A stretch of DNA of 64,000 bases from Actinomadura rayongensis (GTDB taxonomy: Bacteria; Actinomycetota; Actinomycetes; Streptosporangiales; Streptosporangiaceae), in assembly GCF_009831215.1 (NCBI RefSeq), contig NZ_WUTW01000004.1, positions 372,001 through 436,000 on the forward strand, written 5' to 3'. Shown piece by piece: positions 32,179 to 40,338 of this stretch (its first letter is position 1; each line of letters opens with the position of its first letter). The notes under the pieces are model-generated. The model was not told the DNA's origin, made no database searches, and was given only the letters and a program-made list of their open reading frames with translations. The translations under genes and the position numbers were made by a program.

Positions 32179-33003
32179 ATGGACGTGCTCGGAGACGTCG
32201 TCCAGGTCATGCGCACCGGCCGTCCGCACGCGAACCGGACGGTCCTGGACGCCCCCTGGCGGCGGAGCTTCCCCGCCCGCGAGGCCGCCGGGTTCCACGT
32301 CGTGCTGCGCGGCGGCTGCGAGATCGTCCCGACCGGCGGCGCCCCGCTGAGCCTGACGCAGGGCGACGTGGCGTTCCTCCCGCGCGGCACCGGCCACACG
32401 ATCACCGGCGACGCCGCGACCGTCCTGCTGTGCGGCGCCTACGACCTGGACCTGGCCCGTCCGCACCCGCTGCTCGCCGAACTGCCCCGCGTCGTCCGGC
32501 TCCCGGCGGACGCGCCGTGCCCGTCGGTGCGCGCCGCCGTCGGCCTGCTGGACCGCGAACTGGACGGCGCGGGCCGTCCCGGCGCCCCCGCCGCGCTCAC
32601 CGCCCTCCTCGACCTGCTCCTGCTCTACCTGCTGCGGGCCTGGCACGACGCGCACGCGGGCACCGGCTGGAGCGCGGCCCTGCGGGACCCGGCGGTCGGG
32701 GCGGCGCTGCGGGCCGTCCACGCCGACCCGGCCCGGGACTGGACGGTCGCGGCGCTCGGCGCGGAGGCCGGCCTGTCCCGCGCCGCGTTCGCGCGCCGCT
32801 TCACCGGCCTGGTCGGACGCCCGCCGCTCGGCTACCTCACCTGGTGGCGGATGAGCGTCGCGGCACGGCTGCTGCGCGGCTCGGACCTGCCGCTGCGCGC
32901 CGTCGCGGCCCGCGTCGGGTACACGTCGGAGTACGCGTTCGGCAAAGCCTTCAAGCGGGAGCTGGGCGTGCCGCCGGGCGCGTACCGGGCGGTCAGTCCT
33001 TGA
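32179..33003 (+). CDS. AraC-family transcription regulator with cupin-type sensor
   Basis: A 274-residue regulator. The N-terminal half is a cupin-like ligand-binding domain (FHVVLRGGCEIVPTGG, LTQGDVAFLPRGTGHTI). The C-terminal 100 residues are two AraC helix-turn-helices: WTVAALGAEAGLSRAAFARRFTGLVGRPPLGYL and RAVAARVGYTSEYAFGKAFKRELGVPPGAY (in parts). The ATG at 32179 is supported by the leaderless promoter. Proteins of this kind often regulate a divergent oxidoreductase gene, here the saccharopine-dehydrogenase-like one. Its 3' end overlaps the convergent phosphodiesterase gene by 11 bases. Confidence 0.9.
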   Translation: MDVLGDVVQVMRTGRPHANRTVLDAPWRRSFPAREAAGFHVVLRGGCEIVPTGGAPLSLTQGDVAFLPRGTGHTITGDAATVLLCGAYDLDLARPHPLLAELPRVVRLPADAPCPSVRAAVGLLDRELDGAGRPGAPAALTALLDLLLLYLLRAWHDAHAGTGWSAALRDPAVGAALRAVHADPARDWTVAALGAEAGLSRAAFARRFTGLVGRPPLGYLTWWRMSVAARLLRGSDLPLRAVAARVGYTSEYAFGKAFKRELGVPPGAYRAVSP

Positions 33004-34114
33004 CGGTCCGCACCAGCGGGACGAGCTGCTCGGCGGTCACCAGCGACCCGTGCATCCCGACCATCCCGGCGAGCCACGGCTCCCGCGCGGACGCCGTGAT
33101 CGCCACGTCCGCGTACGGCACCGCGATGACGTCGCCGACGCGCTCGGCCATATCCGGCGTGATGGCCCCGAACCACCCCTCCGCGACGGCCTCGGCGCGG
33201 GAGCGGACCCAGCACGTCCCGGCCAGCCGCTCCCGCCACGCCGCGAGGACGTCGCCGTGCGCGCCCGGCAGCGCGTACACATAGCGGGACCTGGCGTCGC
33301 CGCCGAGCCGCGCCACTCCGGCCGACAGCGCCGGATCGGTGTCGGCGTCGATCCGCGCCGACGGGTCGGTCATGCCGTGGTCGGCCGTGACGTACAGGGC
33401 CGTCCCGGACGGCAGGGCGTCCGCGAGGCGTTCGGCGAGCAGGTCCACGAAGCGGAGCTGCTGCCGCCAGTCCGCCGAGGCGACGCCGAACCGGTGGCCG
33501 GTGGAGTCCAGGTCCGGGTGGTAGACGGTCGCGTAGGCGCGATCGCTCGCGCTCAGCGCCCGCTGCGCCGCCGCGACGAGCTGGCCGAGCGCGTCGGCCC
33601 CGGCGTAGTCCGCGCCGCGCGCCGTCGCCCGGGTGAGCGGGCTGTCGCGGTAGAGGCTCGCGCCGACGTAGGACGCCGCGACGCCCGCCGCCCGCGCCCG
33701 CTCGTAGACGGTCGGGGCGGGCTGGACGACGACCGGGTCCGCGCCGTCCGGCGCCCAGCGCAGCAGGTTGGCCAGCTCGTCCCGGCCGGGCAGCGCGATC
33801 TGGAGGCCGAGCAGGCCGTGCCCGCCGGGCGGCAGGCCGGTGCCGAGCGAACCGAGGCTGGTGACGGTCGTCGCGGGGAAGCCCGCCGTGAGGGGACCGC
33901 CGCCGAGCGACGTCAGGAACGGCGCGTCGCCGGGATGGGCGCGCAGCTGCTCCCAGCCGAGGCCGTCCACGAGCAGCACGCAGACCCGCCGCGTCTCCGG
34001 CAGGCCGAGGACGTTCACCGCGCCCGGCACGCCGAGCGCCGCCAGCGCCGATTCGGGCAGGTCCGCCAGCGCCGCGCGCCCGTACGCCGGGACGGGCGGC
34101 GCGGGCCGGGTCAC
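32993..34114 (-). CDS. Nucleotide pyrophosphatase/alkaline phosphatase superfamily protein
   Basis: A 373-residue metal-dependent hydrolase of the type I phosphodiesterase fold. Metal and nucleophile regions: VCVLLVDGLGWEQL, GFPATTVTSLGSLGTG (nucleophile Thr/Ser), YHPDLDSTGHRFG and YVTADHGMTDP. No signal peptide, so it is probably cytoplasmic. Substrate unknown. The GTG start at 34114 overlaps the stop of the upstream DUF5998 gene (GTGA), indicating coupling; this two-gene pair is conserved in actinomycetes as I recall. Confidence 0.85.
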   Translation of the reverse strand: MTRPAPPVPAYGRAALADLPESALAALGVPGAVNVLGLPETRRVCVLLVDGLGWEQLRAHPGDAPFLTSLGGGPLTAGFPATTVTSLGSLGTGLPPGGHGLLGLQIALPGRDELANLLRWAPDGADPVVVQPAPTVYERARAAGVAASYVGASLYRDSPLTRATARGADYAGADALGQLVAAAQRALSASDRAYATVYHPDLDSTGHRFGVASADWRQQLRFVDLLAERLADALPSGTALYVTADHGMTDPSARIDADTDPALSAGVARLGGDARSRYVYALPGAHGDVLAAWRERLAGTCWVRSRAEAVAEGWFGAITPDMAERVGDVIAVPYADVAITASAREPWLAGMVGMHGSLVTAEQLVPLVRTVKD

Positions 34115-34701
34115 CCCGCCGCCGCCGACGTGGCCGACGACAGCGCCTCGGCGAACGCCAGCACCTGCCCGACCGCCTCCGCGCCGTCGGCGGCCTCGCT
34201 GACCCGCAGCGACAGGTCGTCGGCGGTCACGCTGCCGGTGTAGCCGTGGTCGGCCTCGCAGTTCTCGTCGCCGCAGGTCGCGGGCTCCAGGTCGATGTGC
34301 GCGATCGCGCCCCACCCGATCGTCAGCACGACCTCGGTGGGCGCGGTGCCCGGCACGTACGACGCCGGGTCCGGGACGACGCGCGTCACGGCCACCGACT
34401 GGACGCGCTCGATCTTCACCGCCTCGGTCGTCGTGGACGCGTGCGGCTGGGCGACGCCCTCCCCCGGCGGATGCTCGTCGGTGTGGCAGACCAGCAGCCG
34501 CGTCGGCGACAGGACCAGCACGGTCACATGGCGCCGCACCTCCATCGCCGGATCGAACGTCGCCTCGTGGTGGATCACGTAGGCGAGCACCCGCTCGTCG
34601 CCGATCGCCGACTGGACCGCGTCCGCGACCAGGGCCGGGTAGTAACCGCTGCGCTCGATGGCCGTGCGCAACCCGTCAGACGTCGCTCGGGTTTCCCTCA
34701 T
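34111..34701 (-). CDS. DUF5998 family protein
   Basis: A 196-residue conserved actinobacterial protein of unknown function: LRTAIERSGYYPALVADAVQSAIGDE, YVIHHEATFDPAMEVRRHVTVLVLSPTRLL, then ATCGDENCEADHGYTGSVTADDLSLRVSEAADG (in parts). The CGDENC...DHG segment could bind a metal. The ATG at 34701 follows a weak ribosome site. Coupled to the downstream phosphodiesterase by overlapping codons. Confidence 0.82.
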   Translation of the reverse strand: MRETRATSDGLRTAIERSGYYPALVADAVQSAIGDERVLAYVIHHEATFDPAMEVRRHVTVLVLSPTRLLVCHTDEHPPGEGVAQPHASTTTEAVKIERVQSVAVTRVVPDPASYVPGTAPTEVVLTIGWGAIAHIDLEPATCGDENCEADHGYTGSVTADDLSLRVSEAADGAEAVGQVLAFAEALSSATSAAAG

Positions 34702-34803
34702 GGTCCCATCCTGCCCTGTCGGCGGCGGGCCGCGCACATGAGCCCGATGGCCGCCGCTCCGGCCCGCATGGTCGTTTCGTCCCACACGGGGTAACAGATC
34801 CGC

Positions 34804-35055
34804 ATGAGTACCCGCACAGCCAGGAACGCAATCATCGGCCCGGACGACCGCGAACCGCTCCCGGGGCCGCCGCCGATCCCCCCGCCGGGGCCGGATCCGG
34901 CACCGCCGCCGCCCTCCCCCGTCCCGCCGGGGCCCGAGCCGCCGCCACCGTCGCCGCAACCGCCCGTGCCGGGGCCGGGGCCGGCGCCCGAGCCGAGCCC
35001 GATCCCGCCCGTCCCGCCGACGCCGGAGCCCGCACCGCCGCCGCCACCGTCCTGA
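34804..35055 (+). CDS. Proline-rich low-complexity protein
   Basis: An 83-residue frame in which roughly half the residues after position 17 are proline, in repeats of the form PPxPxP and PGPxP. The first 17 residues MSTRTARNAIIGPDDRE are ordinary. There is no signal peptide or membrane helix and only a weak GGGG upstream. Its TGA abuts the stop codon of the convergent gene exactly (TGATCA at 35053-35058). It may be a real small protein forming a polyproline rod, or a chance frame in GC-rich DNA; the simple repeat makes homology unreliable. Confidence 0.4.
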   Translation: MSTRTARNAIIGPDDREPLPGPPPIPPPGPDPAPPPPSPVPPGPEPPPPSPQPPVPGPGPAPEPSPIPPVPPTPEPAPPPPPS

Positions 35056-37497
35056 TCAACGGAGGCGGCGGGGGGCGAGTTCCTGGCGCGGGCCGGGCGG
35101 ACGGCAGAGCGTCAGCGTCACGTCGCGGACGACCGTGCCGGACGCGCCCGCCAGCACCGGCGACAGGTCCAGGCGCGCCACCTCCGGCAGGTCGTCGGCC
35201 AGCCGGGACGCCCGCAGCAGCAACGTCTCCAGCGCCGCGACGTCCACCGGCTCCGCGCCCCGGTGGCCGAGCAGCAGCGGCGCGGCGCGGATCGCGCGGA
35301 CCATGTCGGCGGCCTCGACGTCGGTGAGCGGCGCCAGCCGGTAGGCGCGGTCGTCCAGCAGGGCGGCGGTCTCGTCGGCGAGCCCGAACGAGACGACGGC
35401 GCCGAACGAGGCGTCCTCGCGGACGGTGATCTGCGTCGGGACGCCGCCGCCCGCGTCGCCGAGCGCGATCCCATAGCAGGCCAGCAGCTCGGCGGCCTGG
35501 GCGCGGGCCACGGTGACCGGGCCGCCGCCGGACAGCCACCGCTCGACCAGGGCGCGGGCGCGGCGGCGGTCCGCGCCGACGATCTCCGGGAGCCGTCCGG
35601 GCGGGCGCCGCCGCCACTGCGCGTACCGGACGACGTAGGCCAGCGCCCGCACCGCGTCCTCCGGCGCCGCGTAGGACGGCACCGACCCGGCGGCGGGCGA
35701 CCCGTCCGGGCCGGGGACGCGCAGGTCGGCGGGCATGCCCTCGGAACCCAGGTACGTCGCGACGATCGGCTTGTCCGCGCCCGCCGCCAGCCGCAGGATC
35801 TTCGCCGGGACCGACAGGTCGTACCCGCCGATGGTCGGGGGCGTGAACAGCGCGACGACCGCGTCCACGCCCGGGTCGGCCAGCGCTTCGGCGAGCGCGG
35901 CCTCGTACTCGGCGGCGCCGGCGGCCGGGCCGAGGTCCGCCGGCGGACGCGCCCGCAGGCCGAACGCCGCCGCCGCGTCCTGCGCCAGCAGGCCCAGCGA
36001 GTCGGAGTTGTCGATGATCGCGAGCCGGTCCCCGGCGGGCAGCGGCTGGTAGGCCAGGAGCTGGGCGACGTCGAACAGCTCCGACAGGTCCTCCACCCGG
36101 ATCACCCCCGCCTGCGCGAACAGCGCGCTGACCGCGTGGTCGGGCAGGCTCAGCGCGGCTGCCGCGTGCCCGAGCGGGACGCCCTGCGTGCTGCGTCCGC
36201 TTTTCACCGCGACGATCGGTTTGCGGCGCGACAGTCGGCGGGCCAGGCGGGCGAACTTGCGCGGGTTGCCCAGGGACTCCAGGTACAGAAGGACGGCCTT
36301 GGTGTCCGGGTCCTCCTCCCAGTACTGCATGAGGTCGTTTCCGGAGACGTCCGCTCGGTTGCCCGCCGATACGAACGTCGACAGACCGAGCCCGCGTTCC
36401 GCCGTGCGCTGGAGGATCGCGATGCCCAGCGCGCCGGACTGGGAGAAGAAGCCGACGGGGCCGCGTCCGGGCATCGTCGGCGCGAGCGTGGCGTTCAGGC
36501 GGACGGCCGGGTCGTTGTTCGCGATGCCCAGGCAGTTGGGGCCGACGACCCGCATCCCGTAGGCGCGGGCCAGGCGGACCAGTTCCTCCTGGCGTTCGCG
36601 GCCGTCCGGGCCGGTCTCGCCGAACCCCGACGACACCACGACCAGCCCGTGGACGCCCTTGCCCGCGCACTGCTCCACGACGTCCTGCACGACGGGGGCG
36701 CGGACGGCGACGATCGCGAGGTCCACGTCGTCCGGAATCTCCAGCACCGACCGGTACGCCCGGACGCCCCCGACCGCCGTCGCCGTGGGATGCACCGGGT
36801 AGACCGGGCCGGTGAAGTCGCCCGCGAGCAGGTTGCGCAGGACCGTCCGGCCGACCGAGTGCTCCGACCGGCTCGCGCCGATCACCGCGACCGACCGGGG
36901 CGTCAGCAGCCGCTGGATCGACCGGGACTCGGCGCGGTGCTCGCGCGCGATCATGACCTCCACCGACGTCTCGGTCGGCTCCAAGTCGAGGACGAGTTCG
37001 ATGACGCCGTCCTCGAACGTCTGCTCCGCGCGGTAGCCGACCTCGCGGAACACCCGCGTCATCCGCCGGTTGTCGGGCAGGACGCTCGCCACGAACCGCG
37101 TCAGGCCGCGCTCGCGGGCCGCCGCCGCGATGTGCTCCAGCAGGACCGGGCCGAGGCCGCGGCCCTGGTGCTCGTCCTCCACGAGGAACGCCACCTCGGC
37201 CGTCCCGGGACGGTCCTTCAGCCGCTCGTAACGGACGACCGCGACCATCCGCCCGCCGATCGTCGCGATCAGCGCCACCCGGTCCACGTGGTCCACGGTG
37301 GTGAAGTGAGCGATCTCACGTTCGCTCAGCCGGGGGCGCGCGGAGAAGAACCGGTAATAGATCGACTCGGGCGAGAGGCGGGTGTAGAACTCGCGGAGCA
37401 GGTCCGCGTCCGCGCTCCGGATGGGGCGCAGATGCGCCGTCCCGCCGTCGGTCAGCAGGACGTCGGCCTCCCAATGATCCGGATACGCCTCGGTCAC
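35056..37497 (-). CDS. GNAT acetyltransferase fused to acyl-CoA synthetase-like domain (Pat-type)
   Basis: An 813-residue fusion. Residues 1-190 are a GNAT domain (HLRPIRSADADLLREFYTRLS, EVAFLVEDEHQGRGLGPVLLEHI with the acetyl-CoA loop QGRGLG). Residues about 215-660 resemble the NDP-forming acyl-CoA synthetase: SVAVIGASR, VGPNCLGIAN, GFFSQSGALG and SAGNRADVSGNDLM. The order GNAT then synthetase is that of actinobacterial protein lysine acetyltransferases such as Streptomyces PatA, which silence acetyl-CoA synthetase. The C-terminal ATP-grasp region looks internally shortened, as discussed in the findings. The GTG at 37497 is chosen from the start of GNAT homology and a nearby GGTGGT. Confidence 0.85.
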   Translation of the reverse strand: MTEAYPDHWEADVLLTDGGTAHLRPIRSADADLLREFYTRLSPESIYYRFFSARPRLSEREIAHFTTVDHVDRVALIATIGGRMVAVVRYERLKDRPGTAEVAFLVEDEHQGRGLGPVLLEHIAAAARERGLTRFVASVLPDNRRMTRVFREVGYRAEQTFEDGVIELVLDLEPTETSVEVMIAREHRAESRSIQRLLTPRSVAVIGASRSEHSVGRTVLRNLLAGDFTGPVYPVHPTATAVGGVRAYRSVLEIPDDVDLAIVAVRAPVVQDVVEQCAGKGVHGLVVVSSGFGETGPDGRERQEELVRLARAYGMRVVGPNCLGIANNDPAVRLNATLAPTMPGRGPVGFFSQSGALGIAILQRTAERGLGLSTFVSAGNRADVSGNDLMQYWEEDPDTKAVLLYLESLGNPRKFARLARRLSRRKPIVAVKSGRSTQGVPLGHAAAALSLPDHAVSALFAQAGVIRVEDLSELFDVAQLLAYQPLPAGDRLAIIDNSDSLGLLAQDAAAAFGLRARPPADLGPAAGAAEYEAALAEALADPGVDAVVALFTPPTIGGYDLSVPAKILRLAAGADKPIVATYLGSEGMPADLRVPGPDGSPAAGSVPSYAAPEDAVRALAYVVRYAQWRRRPPGRLPEIVGADRRRARALVERWLSGGGPVTVARAQAAELLACYGIALGDAGGGVPTQITVREDASFGAVVSFGLADETAALLDDRAYRLAPLTDVEAADMVRAIRAAPLLLGHRGAEPVDVAALETLLLRASRLADDLPEVARLDLSPVLAGASGTVVRDVTLTLCRPPGPRQELAPRRLR

Positions 37498-37666
37498 ACC
37501 ACCGAGCGTAGGACACCGGCGCCGACATCCCGCACGCGGGAATTCCCCCCTGCTCCCCGTTTTCGCTGCGCGTTCGAGACCTAATCGCGCCTCGATAGCT
37601 GTTACGGTCGAGCACACGCCCAGTACGCCGCTCACGCGGGCCGTGTTGATCGAGGTGATGACTCCC

Positions 37667-38590
37667 ATGACGCGCGTGGTCGTGGTTGGCGACTTGATGA
37701 GTGACACCGTGGCGCGTGCCGCGTTCCCCCTCGCCAAGGGCAGTGACACGCCCGCGGCCGTGACGACCCACGGCGGCGGCTCGGGCGCCAACGTGGCGTC
37801 CTGGCTCGCCCTGGAGGGCGTCGAGGCCGCGTTCGTCGGCCGCCGCGGGTCCGACATCGCGGGACGCAACCGCGACATGGAGCTGATGGGCTACGGCGTG
37901 GACGCCCGTCTCGTCATGGACTCCGAGCGGCCCACCGGCACCTGCGTCGTCCTCGTCACCCACAAGGGCGACCGGACGATGCTCTCGGACCCGGGCGCCA
38001 ACGCCGCGCTCCTCGTCGAGGACATCGAGCGCTGCCGCGACCTGTTCCGCCAGGGCACCCACCTGCACCTGTCGGGGTACTCGCTGCTCAACGAGGGGTC
38101 GCGCAAGGCCGCGATCTTCGCGCTGGACACCGCCCGCAAGGCGAAGATGTCGATCTCGGTGGACGCCGGGTCGTCCTCGCCGCTCCAGCGCATCGGCGCC
38201 GAGCCGTTCCTGGAGTGGACGCAAGGGGCGCGGCTGCTCATCCTGAACGCCAAGGAGGCCGAGGTCCTCACCGGCCGCGACGTGCCCGAGCAGGCCGCCA
38301 AGGTCCTGACCGCCTGGTACCCGCAGGTCGTGATCACCTCCGGCGCGGACGGCGCCCTCTGGTACACCAACGGCCGTCCCGAGCCGGTCACCGTGAAGGC
38401 CGAGCCGATCGACAAGATCGTCGACGGCACCGGCGCGGGCGACGCCTTCGTGGCGGGCTTCCTGCCGCCCTGGCTGGACGGCAAGTCGCCCGCCGACGCC
38501 CTGACCGCGGGCTCCCGCCTCGCCGTCAAGGCGATGCGCCACCTGGGCGCCCGCCCGTCCCTGGACGTCATGGACAACCCGATTAATTAG
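37667..38590 (+). CDS. PfkB-family carbohydrate kinase
   Basis: A 307-residue ribokinase-fold kinase. Motif 1 is THGGGSGANVASWLALEG near the N-terminus and motif 2 is DGTGAGDAFVAGFL, containing the catalytic Asp of GAGD. The substrate (a sugar, nucleoside or related) cannot be told. The ATG at 37667 is preferred because GAGGTGA lies eight bases upstream; GTG 37643 or ATG 37658 would add a few residues. A palindrome-rich element follows the stop. Confidence 0.9.
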   Translation: MTRVVVVGDLMSDTVARAAFPLAKGSDTPAAVTTHGGGSGANVASWLALEGVEAAFVGRRGSDIAGRNRDMELMGYGVDARLVMDSERPTGTCVVLVTHKGDRTMLSDPGANAALLVEDIERCRDLFRQGTHLHLSGYSLLNEGSRKAAIFALDTARKAKMSISVDAGSSSPLQRIGAEPFLEWTQGARLLILNAKEAEVLTGRDVPEQAAKVLTAWYPQVVITSGADGALWYTNGRPEPVTVKAEPIDKIVDGTGAGDAFVAGFLPPWLDGKSPADALTAGSRLAVKAMRHLGARPSLDVMDNPIN

Positions 38591-38599
38591 GTCTTTCCA

Positions 38600-38799
38600 C
38601 CACGGCGCTCGCCTGGCGGCTCGCACCGTGCCGGCAGGACGTGCGAGTGCGGCATCGCTTCGCGATCTTCGCGCCCGGGGACTCGCCTTCGGCGTCGTCC
38701 CCGGGCGCTCAGTTCACGCACTCGCGCGACGCTTGAACTCGTCGCGCGGCGAACCCTGCCGAGGCCGCCGCACCCTCGCGGGCGTGTCGCACGGTGGGG
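38600..38799. repeat. Palindrome-rich intergenic element
   Basis: The gap between the kinase and the convergent SDR gene is packed with perfect stems: GCGAGTGC (38643-38650) with GCACTCGC (38718-38725); ATCGC-TTC-GCGAT (about 38654-38666); GCGCCCGGGGAC (38671-38682) with GTCCCCGGGCGC (38697-38708), enclosing CGCC-TTC-GGCG; CGCGCGACG (38723-38731) with CGTCGCGCG (38740-38748); and an outer CACCGTGC near 38624 with GCACGGTG near 38791. This is more than a terminator and looks like a structured RNA or a dispersed palindromic element. Confidence 0.6.
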
Positions 38800-39591
38800 T
38801 CAGGTGAGGAACTCGCCGCCGTCGACGGTGATGACCTGGCCCGTCACGTAGTTGTTGGCCATCAGGAACAGGGCCGAGGCGGCGGCCTCCTCGGCGGTGC
38901 CGAAGCGGCCGAGCGGCGTCGGCGCGCCGGCGGCGGCCATCGCCTCGTCGGTGTCCAGGCCCGGCGCCGCGCGCAGCAGCGGGGTGTCGACGCGGCCGTA
39001 CCGGACGGCGTTCACCCGCTGCCGCGCGGGCGCGAACTCCACGGCCAGCGCCCGCGTGACGGCCTCCACCGCGCCCGCCGCCGCCACCAGCGCGGACATG
39101 CCGGGACGCGGGCTGATCACGAGGGCTCCCGAACTGAACGTGAGCGAGCCGCCCGCCGGGAGCCGGGTCGCCGCCGCGCGGGCGACGGTGAACGCCGTCC
39201 GGACGCGTCCGTCGAGGTTCACGGTGATGGCGTCGTCGGACAGTTCGGCCGCGAGGCCCATGCCGCTGATGCCGCCCGCGGTGAGAAGCACGTGGTCGAC
39301 CCGGCCCGCCCGGTCGAACGCCTCGGTGATGGTCTGCTCGCTGCCGGCGTCACCGGCGACGCCGAGGACGTCGTCCGGCGCCGTGTCCGGGCTCGCGGCG
39401 CGGACGCGGGCGACGGCGGCGTCCAGCCGGGACGGGTCGCGGCCGACCAGCACGACGCGGGCGCCGACCGAGCGCAGCAGGACGCCCGCCGCCAGGCCGA
39501 TGCCCGACGTCCCGCCGATGAGGAGGGCGGTGGCGCCGGAGAGGCCGCTCGGCAGCGGGGAACGGACGGGGATGGGAGCGGCAGTGCTCAT
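38800..39591 (-). CDS. SDR-family protein lacking the catalytic Tyr and Lys
   Basis: A 263-residue short-chain dehydrogenase-fold protein. The nucleotide-binding motif GGTSGIG is at 26-32 and the end VTGQVITVDGG is canonical. At the place where YxxxK is expected the sequence reads SALVAAAGAVEAV, so Tyr is replaced by Leu168 and Lys by Ala172; the family Ser is present in FSSG. It is therefore probably not a normal oxidoreductase. The ATG at 39591 follows GGAAGG. It is divergent from a TetR gene, with a palindromic operator in each promoter. Confidence 0.85.
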   Translation of the reverse strand: MSTAAPIPVRSPLPSGLSGATALLIGGTSGIGLAAGVLLRSVGARVVLVGRDPSRLDAAVARVRAASPDTAPDDVLGVAGDAGSEQTITEAFDRAGRVDHVLLTAGGISGMGLAAELSDDAITVNLDGRVRTAFTVARAAATRLPAGGSLTFSSGALVISPRPGMSALVAAAGAVEAVTRALAVEFAPARQRVNAVRYGRVDTPLLRAAPGLDTDEAMAAAGAPTPLGRFGTAEEAAASALFLMANNYVTGQVITVDGGEFLT

Positions 39592-39610
39592 GTGCGGGCC
39601 TTCCGAAATA

Positions 39611-39622
39611 AACCATCTGGTT
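39611..39622. promoter_or_regulatory. TetR operator on the SDR side
   Basis: AACCATCTGGTT, two half-sites AACCA/TGGTT with a two-base centre, 20 bases before the SDR start. With its flank TTTAT it overlaps the likely -10 region on the minus strand. Confidence 0.7.
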
Positions 39623-39668
39623 GTTTTACTGTCCCGGCCGATCCTGCCCGCTCCCGGGGAACGGAGTC

Positions 39669-39680
39669 AACCAGATGGTT
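39669..39680. promoter_or_regulatory. TetR operator on the TetR side
   Basis: AACCAGATGGTT, the exact reverse complement of the other operator, followed by TAAT and then the ATG of the TetR gene ten bases on. GGTTTAAT probably includes the -10 of a leaderless transcript, so binding would block the promoter. Confidence 0.7.
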
Positions 39681-39690
39681 TAATCCGTGC

Positions 39691-40332
39691 ATGGGCTATG
39701 ACGCGGAGGACACCCGGCGGCGGATCTTCGCCGCCGCCGCCGCCGAGTTCGCCGAGCACGGCCTCGCGGGCGCCCGGGTCGACCGGATCGCGACCGCCGC
39801 CAAGGCCAACAAGCAGGCCATCTACCTGTACTTCGGCGGCAAGGAGAAGCTGTTCGCCGCGATCCTGCGCGCGAAGCTGGAGGCGGTGGCCGTCTCGGTC
39901 ACCATCGACCCCGAGGCGGTGGGCGAGTCCGCCGGGCAGATCTTCGACTGGTACCACGAGCACCCGGAACTGATCAGGCTGGTGCTCTGGGAGTCCCTGG
40001 AGGCGTGCGACACCCCCGCCGCCGAGGACCACGAACGCCGGGACGGCTACCGCGCCAAGGTCCGCTCGCTGGTGGACGCCGGAATGGCCTGCCACCTGCC
40101 CGAGGAGGCCCGCGTCCCCGCCGTCCAGGACCTGGTGTTCACGGTGATGGGCCTGATCGCCTGGAACTTCGCCGTCCCCCGCATGTGCCGCATGCTCCTG
40201 GACGAGGAGACGAGCGAAGCCGCCCTGGCCCGCCGCCGCGCGGCCGTCGTCGAGGCCGCCCGCACCCTGGCCGCCGACTTCGCCCCGTCCCGCTGCGCCC
40301 CCGAGCAGCCAGGCGCCACAACCGGCGACTGA
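39691..40332 (+). CDS. TetR-family repressor
   Basis: A 213-residue regulator. The helix-turn-helix is in the first 55 residues: TRRRIFAAAAAEFAEHG, then VDRIATAAKANKQAIYLYFGGKEKLF. The C-terminal ligand domain has AEHPEL-type landmarks YHEHPELIRLVLWESLEA. The ATG at 39691 sits directly after the operator at 39669-39680. It almost certainly represses itself and the divergent SDR gene through the two identical operators; the inducer is unknown. Confidence 0.92.
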   Translation: MGYDAEDTRRRIFAAAAAEFAEHGLAGARVDRIATAAKANKQAIYLYFGGKEKLFAAILRAKLEAVAVSVTIDPEAVGESAGQIFDWYHEHPELIRLVLWESLEACDTPAAEDHERRDGYRAKVRSLVDAGMACHLPEEARVPAVQDLVFTVMGLIAWNFAVPRMCRMLLDEETSEAALARRRAAVVEAARTLAADFAPSRCAPEQPGATTGD

Positions 40333-40338
40333 ACACAG

